Source: Mesorhizobium loti (GTDB taxonomy: Bacteria; Pseudomonadota; Alphaproteobacteria; Rhizobiales; Rhizobiaceae). From it: 64,000 nucleotides of DNA. This document shows positions 38,049 to 48,700 of this stretch, piece after piece. The DNA lies in assembly GCF_003148495.1 (NCBI RefSeq), contig NZ_QGGH01000007.1, positions 124,001 through 188,000 of the forward strand, written 5' to 3'. The stretch's first letter is position 1. Each line of letters starts with the position of its first letter. Under the pieces are notes generated by a model, which saw nothing but the letters and a program-made list of their open reading frames with translations, did no database searches and had not been told where the DNA came from. Both the position numbers and the translations under genes were made by a program.

Positions 38049-38249
38049 TTATTTCAGAAGTAGTAGCGACCGTAGAGCGAACGAGGGTTGTGGAGCGAAG
38101 TTGCCTGCCGAGCATCCGGTTGGCTGGGGTTCCTGGAAGCTTTTCGAACTTTCTGTGTCTCGCCTCAGCCAGAATTGCGTGTGCTCATGGACAAAGTGGG
38201 ACGTTAGATTCGGATTTTGGATAATTTCGACGGTGTCGAGTTCTGGCAT
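38049..38249 (-). CDS. Possible small protein of unknown function
   Basis: A 66-residue frame (MPELDTVEIIQNPNLTSHFVHEH at the start) whose ATG has an excellent AGGGAGG ribosome site five bases upstream. No family or motif is recognised. The good initiation site is the only support. Confidence 0.42.
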   Translation of the reverse strand: MPELDTVEIIQNPNLTSHFVHEHTQFWLRRDTESSKSFQEPQPTGCSAGNFAPQPSFALRSLLLLK

Positions 38250-38545
38250 GTGTGCCTCCCTGTAGCGCGCTCCTTCAAGTTTTTACATTCTGAGCGCCTT
38301 TGCTCCCACAGGTGAAATAGCTGCTGCGTGCCACATCCTGGTCATTACGTCGCGCTAGCGCGCGTCCAAAAGCTGTTACTCCCGCGCTGTCCAACGAAAC
38401 TCCGTGCCGTCCGGGGCGACCACGCCTACAAGCCGGTGCCCGGCTGCGTTGCCCTGAGTATGGATCGCGAATGTAGGGAGAGACTAATCACGCGGCCCGG
38501 ATTGTCGGCGTAAACGACGCGGATCCTGAATTCGGAGGCCGGATG

Positions 38546-38581
38546 TATTAGTTTTATCTAATATTTGATCACGAAAACGTG
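38546..38581. promoter_or_regulatory. AT-rich dyads upstream of the type I secretion operon
   Basis: Two dyads lie side by side: TATTAG/CTAATA (38546-38551 and 38558-38563) and CACG-AAAA-CGTG (38570-38581). They sit about 100-135 bp before the exporter start in an AT-rich patch of an otherwise GC-rich region. MucR-type or other regulators could bind here. The rest of 38250-38681 holds no gene I can support. Confidence 0.4.
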
Positions 38582-38681
38582 TTCTGTCATCTGATAGTTT
38601 TCAACTTTTGCTGATTGCTTGAGCGACGTTCTCCAACGGATAAATGAAAGTACAACTGCGTGTTGTCTTTCCGGGGGGAAA

Positions 38682-40847
38682 GTGGATTCTGTCACGCCTA
38701 TATCGACTGTGCTGGACAGTGGTGTCATTTGCTTGATGCTGCTCACCCAGTATTTGCGCCAGCCGGCAGACCCCGATGCCATTCGCCACGACTTGGGTCT
38801 GGGTGAGCGCGTCGCCGATCGCGTCGACATTGTGCGCGCGGCCAAGCGGCTGAAGCTCAAGGCACGGAGCGTGCAGCCGTCGGCGAAGCGGCTGGATCGT
38901 CTGCCGCTGCCGGCCATCATCGAGAAGAAGGGCGGCGGCTTCGCGGTGTTGGCGGCGGCATCCGCGAGCAAGGTGCTTTTGCAGGACCCGCACGTTGGGG
39001 CGCCGCAGGAGATGACGCGAGAGGAATTCGACGCGCTCTGGAGCGGCCATGTCATCCTGGTGACCAGCCGCGCCTTCGCGCAAGGGTTTTCGCGACGCTT
39101 CGACTTCTCGTGGTTCATTCCTGAGATCATCCGTTACCGCTGGATCTTCGCCGAGGTGCTGCTCGCCTCCTTCTTCGTGCAATTGCTTGGCCTGATCTCG
39201 CCGATCTTCTTCCAGCTGGTGATCGACAAGGTGCTGGTCCACAATGGGCTGACCACGCTTGAAGTACTCGTCATCGGCCTGTCGGCTGTCTCGATGTTCG
39301 AGGTACTGCTCACCGGGCTGCGCACGTACACCACCATCCACACCACCAGCCGCATCGATGTGGCGCTGGGCGCAAAACTGTTCCATCACCTGCTTGGCCT
39401 GCCGATTGCCTATTTCGAGGCCAGGCAGACCGGCCAGACCGTGGCGCGCGTGCATGAGCTGGAAAACATCCGCGCCTTCCTCACCGGCTCGGCGCTCACC
39501 GTATTGCTTGATGTCTTGTTCCTGTTTGTCTTCCTCGCCGTGATGTATCTCTATAGCCCGTGGCTGACCCTGATCGTCATCTGTTCGATCCCCGCCTATG
39601 TCATCCTGTCGATGGCGGTAACACCCGAATTCCGCCGCCGCATCGAGGAAAAGTTCAACCGCGGCGCCGAGAACCAAACGTTCCTGGTCGAGTCCATCGT
39701 CGGCGTCGAAACGCTAAAGGCGATGGCGGTCGAGCCGCAGATGCAGCGCCGCTGGGAGGACCAACTCGCCGGCTATGTCGGCGCCGGCTTCCGCACCGCC
39801 AGGCTCGCCAATTTTGCCTCCAACACCGCCCAGCTCATCTCCAAGGCGGTGATCGTCGGCACCATGTGGTTCGGCGCCAAGGCAGTGGTGGCTGGCGACA
39901 TGACGGTCGGCCAGCTGGTCGCCTTCAACATCATGGCCGGCCGCGTTTCCGGCCCAGTGCTGCGGCTGGCGCAGCTGTGGCAGGATTTGCAGCAGGTGCG
40001 CATTTCCGTCGACCGGCTGGGCGATATCCTCAACGCCCCGGTCGAGATATCAGGCGGCGGCGGGCAAGGGTCGCTACGCAAGATTTCGGGCCATGCCGCC
40101 TTCGACCACGTCACTTTCCGCTACAGGCCGGGCGAGCGTGAAATCCTGAGCGACGTCTCGTTCCAGACCGAACCCGGCGAGATCATCGGCATTGTTGGCC
40201 CGTCGGGCTCGGGCAAGAGCACCGTCGCCAAGCTGCTGCAGCGGCTGCATGTGCCGGAGCGCGGCCGTGTGCTGATTGATGGCGTCGACCTGGCGCTGAT
40301 CGACCCGCGCAGCCTGCGCCGCCAGATTGGCGTCGTGCTGCAGGAGAATATTCTGTTCCGGCGCACGGTGCGCGAGAACATCGCGCTGGCCGATCCGGCT
40401 TTGCCTCTGGAGCGGGTGATCGAGGCGGCCAAGCTCAGCGGCGCGCATGAGTTCATCCTGCAGCTTAAGTCCGGCTATGACACGGTGCTGGAGGAGCGCG
40501 GCTCCAATCTGTCAGGCGGTCAGCGCCAGCGCATCGCCATTGCCCGTGCCTTGGTCACCAATCCACGCATCCTTCTGTTCGATGAGGCGACCAGCGCGCT
40601 CGACTACGAGTCCGAATACATCATCCAGCAGAACATGCGGCTGATGGCCAAGGGCCGCACCGTGTTCATCATTGCGCATCGGCTGGCAGCGCTGCGCGAC
40701 GCCACCCGCATCATGACCATCGAGGCCGGCCGCATCACCGAGCAGGGCACGCATGAGCAGCTTTTGAAACTCAACGGCCGCTACGCGCAGCTCTACCAAC
40801 TGCAGGCCGAACAGCGCCCGTCGTTCCAACCCCAGGCGGCGGAGTAG
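38682..40847 (+). CDS. Type I secretion ABC exporter (HlyB-like, inactive C39-like domain)
   Basis: A 721-residue inner-membrane exporter. The N-terminal ~130 residues are a C39-like domain; the catalytic Cys position reads Ser (LDSGVICLMLL for the usual DCGxxCL), so it should bind rather than cut its substrate, as in HlyB. A six-helix ABC membrane domain follows, then an ATPase with Walker A GPSGSGKST, signature LSGGQRQRIAIARAL, Walker B ILLFDEATSALD and the H-loop IIAHRLAALRDA. A GTG at 38682 with GGGGGG upstream gives the HlyB-like N-terminus; a TTG at 38619 is the alternative. It is followed by the adaptor gene 3 bp later. No TolC is present nearby. Confidence 0.93.
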   Translation: MDSVTPISTVLDSGVICLMLLTQYLRQPADPDAIRHDLGLGERVADRVDIVRAAKRLKLKARSVQPSAKRLDRLPLPAIIEKKGGGFAVLAAASASKVLLQDPHVGAPQEMTREEFDALWSGHVILVTSRAFAQGFSRRFDFSWFIPEIIRYRWIFAEVLLASFFVQLLGLISPIFFQLVIDKVLVHNGLTTLEVLVIGLSAVSMFEVLLTGLRTYTTIHTTSRIDVALGAKLFHHLLGLPIAYFEARQTGQTVARVHELENIRAFLTGSALTVLLDVLFLFVFLAVMYLYSPWLTLIVICSIPAYVILSMAVTPEFRRRIEEKFNRGAENQTFLVESIVGVETLKAMAVEPQMQRRWEDQLAGYVGAGFRTARLANFASNTAQLISKAVIVGTMWFGAKAVVAGDMTVGQLVAFNIMAGRVSGPVLRLAQLWQDLQQVRISVDRLGDILNAPVEISGGGGQGSLRKISGHAAFDHVTFRYRPGEREILSDVSFQTEPGEIIGIVGPSGSGKSTVAKLLQRLHVPERGRVLIDGVDLALIDPRSLRRQIGVVLQENILFRRTVRENIALADPALPLERVIEAAKLSGAHEFILQLKSGYDTVLEERGSNLSGGQRQRIAIARALVTNPRILLFDEATSALDYESEYIIQQNMRLMAKGRTVFIIAHRLAALRDATRIMTIEAGRITEQGTHEQLLKLNGRYAQLYQLQAEQRPSFQPQAAE

Positions 40848-40850
40848 GCG

Positions 40851-42296
40851 ATGGGACGCTATTGGCAAGCAATCAGGGAAGGCGTGGCGCGCGAGAGCGA
40901 AGCCAAGCGCCCAAAACTCAACCGCGACGAGCGCGCCTTCCAGGCCGCCGCGATCGAGATCCTGGAAACGCCGGCCTCGCCGGCAGCACGCATCTTCTCC
41001 GCGCTGATCATGTTGTTTGCCGTGGGCGCTCTGGCCTGGTCATGGTTCGGCCGCATCGACACCTATGCCACCATCCAAGGCAAGCTGATCCCAATCGGCA
41101 AAGTGCAGGTTATCGAGCCGCTGATCACCGGCACGGTCAGGGCGCTGCATGTCAAGGCGGGCGACCATGTCGCGGCGGGAGACGCGCTGGTCGAGCTCGA
41201 CCCCTCCGAATATCAGGCCGAGCGCCAGAAAAATGCCGGCAACCTTGCCGCCGCCGAAGTCTCCAAGGCCCGGCTTCAGGCGCTGATCGACGCCGTGGCC
41301 GATGACACGCCTGCGACGGAAGCGGCGTTCGTCGTGCCTGAAAACGCCCCCGCGCCGCTGGTCGACTTGCAGCGCCTGCAGATGCGCCAGTCGCTGGCAG
41401 CCTATCAGTCGGAGCAGGACAGCCTCGAAGCCGAGATTGCGCAGAAGCGTATCGAGATCGAGCGTGCCGGCAAGACTCTGGTCGAGCGCCGCAAGCTGGT
41501 CCAACTCGCTGGCGACAGGCTCGATGTCTACGTCGCGCTGGAAAAGCGCCAGGTCGGTATCAAGACCAGCACCATCGAGGCGCGCCAGGGGGAGCAGGAC
41601 CAGTTGATGGCGACGGTGTCCGACGAGGGTCACATCGCCGAGCTCGAAGCCACGGTGAAGACGCTCGCCGCGCAAAAGCGCGCACGCCGCGATGCATATC
41701 TCGACAAGGTTGCTACCGAACTGATCGAAATCGACCGCATGATCGGCGTGTCGCGGCAGGACCTCGCCAAGGCCGAACTGTTCGAGCGCGCCAGCTTGCT
41801 CAGATCGCCCGTTGCCGGCCGCGTTCAGCAGCTCGAAGTCAACACGCTAGGCGAGGTCGTGCAGACCGGCCAGAAGCTGATGGTGGTCGTGCCCGACGGT
41901 ACGAAGCTCGAGATTGAGGCGATGTTGCTAAACCGCGACAAGGGCTTTGTCCATGAAGGGCAGGACGTACGCGTCAAGCTCGAGGCCTTCCCCTTCACCC
42001 GCTACGGCACGCTCGACGGCAAGGTGCTGACTGTCTCCAACGACGCCATTCCGGCCGGCTCGCCACAGGAACCATTAGCGGCCAAAGAAGAGACGGCGCG
42101 GGACAGTGCTGGGCCATTGGTGTTTCCAGTGCGCATTGCGCTGAATGAGACGTCTTTCCGCGTCGAGGGGAGGGATGTCGTGCTGACGCCGGGCATGTCG
42201 GTGACGGCAGAGGTCAAGACCGGTAATCGGCGGGTTCTGGAGTTCCTGCTCGACCCCCTGATGGAAATGACAGACGAGGCGTTTCATGAGCGGTAA
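40851..42296 (+). CDS. Type I secretion membrane-fusion adaptor (HlyD family)
   Basis: A 481-residue HlyD-type adaptor. It has a short cytoplasmic N-terminus, one membrane helix (IFSALIMLFAVGALAWSWFG), the lipoyl half VQVIEPLITGTVRALHVKAGDHVAAGDALVELD, a long coiled-coil hairpin (residues ~110-310), and the second half with SPVAGRVQQLEVNTLGEVV and a beta-barrel. It links the ABC exporter to an outer-membrane TolC channel. It starts 3 bp after the exporter stop, so the two form one unit. Confidence 0.93.
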   Translation: MGRYWQAIREGVARESEAKRPKLNRDERAFQAAAIEILETPASPAARIFSALIMLFAVGALAWSWFGRIDTYATIQGKLIPIGKVQVIEPLITGTVRALHVKAGDHVAAGDALVELDPSEYQAERQKNAGNLAAAEVSKARLQALIDAVADDTPATEAAFVVPENAPAPLVDLQRLQMRQSLAAYQSEQDSLEAEIAQKRIEIERAGKTLVERRKLVQLAGDRLDVYVALEKRQVGIKTSTIEARQGEQDQLMATVSDEGHIAELEATVKTLAAQKRARRDAYLDKVATELIEIDRMIGVSRQDLAKAELFERASLLRSPVAGRVQQLEVNTLGEVVQTGQKLMVVVPDGTKLEIEAMLLNRDKGFVHEGQDVRVKLEAFPFTRYGTLDGKVLTVSNDAIPAGSPQEPLAAKEETARDSAGPLVFPVRIALNETSFRVEGRDVVLTPGMSVTAEVKTGNRRVLEFLLDPLMEMTDEAFHER

Positions 42297-42349
42297 GACG
42301 GAGACCATCATGTACCATAAACTGATTTTGGCATTGCTTGGGTGCTCAG

Positions 42350-42733
42350 ATGACGCCAATTAAGAATGTTAGTAGCCTTTATTTAGGCTGGGTTATGCTG
42401 GTGGCATTTTTAGCTGGTGTTTTTTCAAGTATTATCGAAAAGGTTAACAACTGCGGTAGTTACATTGGAATGGGTATAAATTATGGGTATGGCGGATCGG
42501 AGTGCGAGTCCTATCTGTCACATAGATACGGACTTTCTTTGCTGTCTCAGTCGAGTGATTTGCCGATAGATATATTATTGCTGCCAGCAATAGTGTATAT
42601 CATTATTACCATATGTATAAATTTATTGTTGTCCCTATTGCACTATACAGACGTTCCGTTTAGGAGGTTTTTTACCATAGCTAATTTCTTAGTCCTATAT
42701 TCTTCTTACTGTTTATCAATGGTTGTACTTTGA
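42350..42733 (+). CDS. Small AT-rich membrane protein of unknown function in the T1SS locus
   Basis: A 127-residue protein with three to four hydrophobic helices (LYLGWVMLVAFLAGVFSSII, LPIDILLLPAIVYIIITICINLLLSLLHY, FFTIANFLVLYSSYCLSMVVL). The ~40-residue loop between the first two helices has Cys, Gly and Tyr (NNCGSYIGMGINYGYGGSECESYL). The DNA is strikingly AT-rich against its neighbours, suggesting separate ancestry. It lies between the adaptor and the giant RTX gene, all on one strand, so it may aid or regulate secretion or protect the cell. No family is recognised. Confidence 0.6.
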   Translation: MTPIKNVSSLYLGWVMLVAFLAGVFSSIIEKVNNCGSYIGMGINYGYGGSECESYLSHRYGLSLLSQSSDLPIDILLLPAIVYIIITICINLLLSLLHYTDVPFRRFFTIANFLVLYSSYCLSMVVL

Positions 42734-42798
42734 CATTTTCCACACGAAGTACATTGGCAATGTGGCATTCAAATCCGTTCTAGATGAGGAAAAAGTGC

Positions 42799-45700
42799 AT
42801 GGCCGACTTGTTCAACGTAGGAACTACGGGTGGTGGAACGGCAAGAGCCAGAGTGGCACATAACCCTCGAGGTCAGACAATTAGTGAATCAAATGGACAG
42901 CCTATGCGCGCCCCGGCCGAATATGACCCCGTCGCCTCTGCTAGGAATGCGATTGTAGATACATACAATGGTCGTAGCAGCTTATCCGTCATGGGCGACT
43001 ATAAGACAAATGGCCCGCGTGATCTGCAACGCAGCTACAACGGAGTGATTGGTCGGGGATATACGGGGTTTGTCGCCGATTTTACTGCGGTGGCAAGTTA
43101 TGATTTTGGATTTGTCGGTGCATCTCTCGGGTTCGACCTGGATACCCTTAAGATTGGGGCTGGGGTGCTAAACGAAAAGAACGCTTTGACCAACAAGAAT
43201 GTCGACAACTCGGGGGAGTGGGGGAACAATCCACGGAATATCGACAATATGACAACAGGCTACCGTGATGGCTTGTCAGCTTTGAGGGATGGAGCCTTTG
43301 CTGATATGCATCTCGCCGACACTGCCCTGATCGATGAAAACAGGCTTGGTAAATACTTCAGCGGGTGGGATTTCTCCAGCATCGAGCCCAAGTACACTGG
43401 GGCAGCTCATTCCGCTGGAGTACGAGAATGGGGCCCCAAGTCCGGGCTCGATTCGCCTTCAGAGCATGTTCGCAGCGGAGGCGAGCGCGGCGGGACGTCG
43501 CCACGTTCGGGAGCAGATAGCCCTGCCGGCGGAAGTACCCCGTCATCTGGCGGATCCACTGGCAAAAGTACAAATCCAGGATCTGGCCGCTCGGGGATGG
43601 CCGACCCATCGGGCTCACCAAAGGATTCGCGCGCGCCCGACCGCAGTGCAGCGCCAAACTCCTATGGCGGTAGTAGGACTCCCGCAAAAAATCAATTCGC
43701 CTCTACTCCAGCAGTCGGGCCGATTCCGGACTTTGCCGATGACTACGGGACAGCCCCGCCTCAAACTGCGGGCCAAATGTTTTTTAACCCAGACACCGGT
43801 GTCGAGGTAATCGTCGACCCTGACACGCTGAAGATGGTACCGATAGGGCAAGTACCAATAATGCATATAACAATAGATCCCACCCCCACTAACTCAATTC
43901 ATCCGATGGAAGTCCCTGGGAACCCCCTCGGAGCGTTCGGTAACGCGGTTGCTGGAGTATTTGGCGGAATTGTCGGCGCGATAGGCGGTCTTGTCGGCGG
44001 CATAGTCGGCGGCATTGCTCATGCGATCGGAGGCATATTCGGTGGGGGTGGTGGAAGCCATGGGGGTAGTGACCATTCCAGCTCTGGATCCGGCTCAGGT
44101 GGAATGGGCAACAGTGTGCACGGAACGCCGGCAGTGGGTGACCACGCCGGTAACCATGACGGTATCGGCCACGACAGCAATAATGGTTGGGGAGGTCATC
44201 CCGTCCTGCTTGATCTTTCAGGCAATGGCCTTTCAATCAATCCGCTTTCATCGTCGTCGCAGTTCCTCGATCTAAACGGCGACGGCTACCAGCACCGCAC
44301 GGCCTGGGCCGGCGACGGCAATGGCGTATTGGTGCTCGATGCCGATGGCGACGGCAAGATCAGCCGTTCCAGCGAGTTTGTCTTCACCGAATGGGACCAG
44401 ACGGCAACCAGCGATCTCGATGCGCTGAAAAGCGTTTTCGACACCAATCACAATGGCGTGCTCGATTCCGGGGACGATCGCTGGTCCGACTTCAAGGTGA
44501 TGGTGAATGGACAGCTTGTGTCGTTGGCTTCGCTCGGCATTGCCTCGATTGGTCTGACGGCGACGGGCAGCGGCCAGAACTTTGCCGATGGTTCGGCCAT
44601 CACCGGCACGGCGACCTATACCAGGACCGACGGAACCACTGGCGCCGTCGGCGATGCGGTGCTCGCCTCTGACGCCAACGGATATATCGTCAAAACCACC
44701 ACTGTGACCAATGGCGACGGCTCCAAGACGACGACGCTTGGCGGCTACGACAGGGATGGCACGCTGGCCTTCCAGAACTGCATCACCGTGAGCGCCGACG
44801 GCCTGTCGACGACAACGCAGTTCGACGATGATGGCAACGGTACTTATGAGCGTTCGCAGTCCGACGTGACGTCGATAACGGCGGGTGTGCGCCGGCGCGT
44901 CGTCAGCGATTTCAACGCCGACGGCTCGCTGGTTCAGCGCACCACCACGACGACCAGCGCGGACAAGACGACGGTAACGACGGCACTCGACCAGGACGGC
45001 GATGGCGTGACCGACCAGACCCAGGTCTTCGTCAAGAATGCGGACGGCTCTACCACGACGACGGTTTCCGAAAACAGCGTCAACGGAACCTTGCTGCGCA
45101 AGGTTGTCACCACTTCTTCCGCCGATGGTCTCACGAAGACGGTTCAGAGCGATTCGACCGGCTACGGCGTCTTCGATCTGACCAGCAACGAGACGACGGT
45201 CGTGGCCGGCGATGGCACCCGCACCAAGACCGTTGCCGAAACCTCGAGGGGCGGTGCGCTGATAGATCGCGAATTGACGGTCACCAGCGCCGACGGCCGA
45301 ACACGCACCGTCTCGCACGACCTCGACGGCGACGGCATCTATGAGACCCACGACGTCACCGCCATCACTACCGGCGCCGGGAGCTCGACCGTAACGACCG
45401 TCTCCACCTTCAGCTCGAGCAATGTGCTGATCGGCAAAACGGTCGCGACCACAAGCAGTGATGGTCTTTCCAAGACTGTCTCGACGGATTCGAATGGCGA
45501 CGGACAGGGCGATCTCGTCTCCTCGGACGTGACCGTGGTCGGGACCGGCGGCAGCCTGGCGGAGACCCAGCAGGTCAAGAGCCGCGACGGCACCTTGCTG
45601 TCCAGCACCATCACCAACACCAGCGCAGATCGTAAGACGATCTCGATCTCGACCGAATTCGATGGAGATGGCCATGTCGATATGGCCAAGTCGATCCTTA

Positions 45701-48700
45701 TCGATGCCGTCGGCGTGACGACCTCGACCGTCAGCCAATTCAACGCGGACGGCTCGCTGGTCGGCAGGACTTACGACCAGACCTCCGCGGACGGCTTTTC
45801 TTTGACCCACAAGGCCGACATAGATGGCGACGGTACCTACGACACCGTCGTCACCGATGTGACGACCACGGATGCCTTCAGCAACCGCACGCGAACGGTC
45901 ATGACCAAGAGTGCCAATGGCACGTTGGCCGGCACTTCCGCGATCACCACCAGTGCCGATAGCCTGACACAGACTCAAAAGGACGACGTCGACGGCAACG
46001 GAACGATCGACCGCACGACTGTCACCGCCACTGTTCTTGGCGGCGATGGCAGCCGCACCGTGACCGCTACGACCACCAGCGCCACCGGAGCGTTGCTGGC
46101 CAAAACCGAAGTCAAGACCAGCACTGACCGCCAGACCATCACGACGAAGATCGATGCTGATGGCGATGGTGATATCGACCGGACCGAGGTCACCGTACGC
46201 AACGCCGACGGCTCAACCACCCAGACAGTGACCGATACCTCAGCGAGTGGGGTCCAGATCGACCAGACGGTGAAGACGACAAGTGGCAATGGGCTCTGGA
46301 GCTCGGTCTCGCATAACATCGATGGCGGAGTAGACGACACCTTCTGGGACATCACCGGACTCAACAGCGATGGCTCCAAGACCCAGACGCTGGAAGACTT
46401 TAGCAACGACGGCACGCTGCTCACCAAGCGTATCGTCACCACCAGCGGCAATGGCTTGTCACTGACCAGTCAGACCGACGCCGATGGCGATGGAGTTGTC
46501 GAAAGCAAATCCATCGACGTCACCGTCCTCAACGCCGATGGGGCGACGACCAGGACTGTTTCATCGCTTGGCGGTACGGGCGCCTCGATCGGCAAGACCA
46601 TGGCCACCACCAGCGCCAACGGTCAGGCGCTGACGATATCGAGCGATCTCGATGGCGACGGACTTTTCGATCTTGTCTCGTCCGACGTGAAGCTTCTCAG
46701 CTCCAATGGCAGCACCAGCGAAACGCTGCAGGTGAAAAGCCGTAACGGCTCACTGCTTTCGAGCTCGACCACCAGCAGCAGCGCCGACCGAAAGACGATC
46801 TCGATTGCGACCGACGCCGATGGGGACGGCCATGTCGACACTGTCAAGACGATCATCGTCGACAATACCGGCCTCACCACATCGACGATGAATATCTACA
46901 ATCCCGACGGCTCGCTGGCGGTCAGGACTTTCGATCAGGCGTCGGCCAACGGCCTTTCTCTGACGAGCAAGGCCGACATAGATGGCGACGGAACTTATGA
47001 TAGCGTTGTCAACGATGTGACTGCCATCGATGCCTCCGGCAATCGCACGCGCACCGTCACTAGGAAGAGCGGCAACGGCACGCTGATCGGCAGTTCTTCC
47101 GTAGTGACCAGTCCGAATGGGCTCACCCAGACCGAGAAGGACGACATCAACGCGGACGGCACCGTCGACCGCACGATCGTGACGGCCACGGTGCTTGGCA
47201 GCGACGGAAGCCGTACTGTGAGTGCTACAACCACCAGCACAAGCGGTGCGGTGCTGTCCAAGACCGCGGCGACAACGAGTGCCGACCAAAAGACGATCAC
47301 GACGACGATCGACGCCAATGGCGACGGGCATGTCGACCAGACCCAGGTCACCGTACGCAACACTGACGGCTCGACCACGCAGACGGTCACCGATACCGCG
47401 GCCAATGGCGTGCAAATCGACAAAACGGTGACGACGACCAGCGCCAACGGTCTCTGGACATCGGTGGCGTATAACATCGACGGCAAGACCGACGATACCC
47501 ACTGGGATATCACGAGCCTCAACAACGACGGCTCGAAGAGGGAGATAGTCGAAGACTTCAGCAACGACGGCACCTTGCTCAACAAGCGTACCATCACCAC
47601 CAGCGGCAACGGACTGTCGGTAACCAGCCAAACCGATGCCGATGGCGACGGCATCATTGAAAGCAAGTCCGGCGACGTCACCGTCCTGAACGTAGATGGC
47701 TCGACGACCAGGACCGTGTCCGCACTTGCCGGGACTGGGACGTTGATCGGCAAGACCATCACCACAATCAGCGCGAATGGCTTGACTTCGACGGTACAGG
47801 CTGACCTGGACGGCAATGGCACGATCGACCGGACTAGCAACGCCACCACCATTCTCGGCGTTGATGGATCGAAAACCGACACGGTTGCGGTCAAGAATGC
47901 CAACAACGTGCAGATCGCCTTCTATCAGACCATCACTAGTGGCGATGGCGACACGGTGACGACGACTCGGGACGTCGACGGCAACGGGACGATAGACGCT
48001 AGCAGTACGACCACCCTCAACGCCAATGGCTCGACCACAATGGTCAATCGCACCTATGCGGTCGGCGTTGTGACCTCTTCGGCGACAAGGACCGTCAGCG
48101 CCAACGCTCTCTCCAACACGCTTGCCACCGATCTCGACGGCAATGGCACCATCGATCAGTCGATGACCGATGTGATCGTGCTCAACGCCGACGGCAGCAA
48201 AACCGAGACCATCACAGATTTCGACGGTGCCGGTGCCGTGAGGGACAAGACCACGGTTGTCACGAGCGCCAACGGCTTGACTAAGACGATGACCTGGGCG
48301 GCAGTTGGCACGACCACCAGCCGCTCGAAAGTCGACACGAACTTGCTTAACGCTGATGGCAGCACGACAGAGACAATCGACTACAAAAGGGCAAATGGGA
48401 CTTTAGAGAGCCGCACAGTCACAACGGTCAGTGCCAACAAGCTAACCACCACAATCACCAAAGACGTCAACGGAGATGGTACGATCGACATCACTACCAC
48501 CTCAGCAGAGGCCCCCGATGGAAGTGTCACGACCACCACGACAGGGCCGAACAGCAGTTCGGGGACGTCCTCGACTACCAGTAAGGCCACCACTGCCAGC
48601 GCGAACGGGCTGACTACTTCAACAGTATATGGCGCAACGCTAAACCAATATGTAGCCGGAATAACCGGAAAAATCACTAGCACGACCACACTTGGGGCAG

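Noticed and set aside
38682..39080. Active C39 peptidase (bacteriocin-type exporter)
   Set aside because: The catalytic cysteine position is serine and no double-glycine leader peptide substrate is seen; an HlyB-type C39-like domain fits better.
44272..45978. 568-residue minus-strand frame, and other long antisense frames up to 49184, in the RTX gene
   Set aside because: They are produced by the repetitive coding sequence on the plus strand; their Val/Ser or Arg/Gly-rich content mirrors the sense repeats.
45451..47766. Regular ~165-bp spacing considered as a non-coding satellite
   Set aside because: The frame stays open throughout and repeat variation respects codons, so it is coding.
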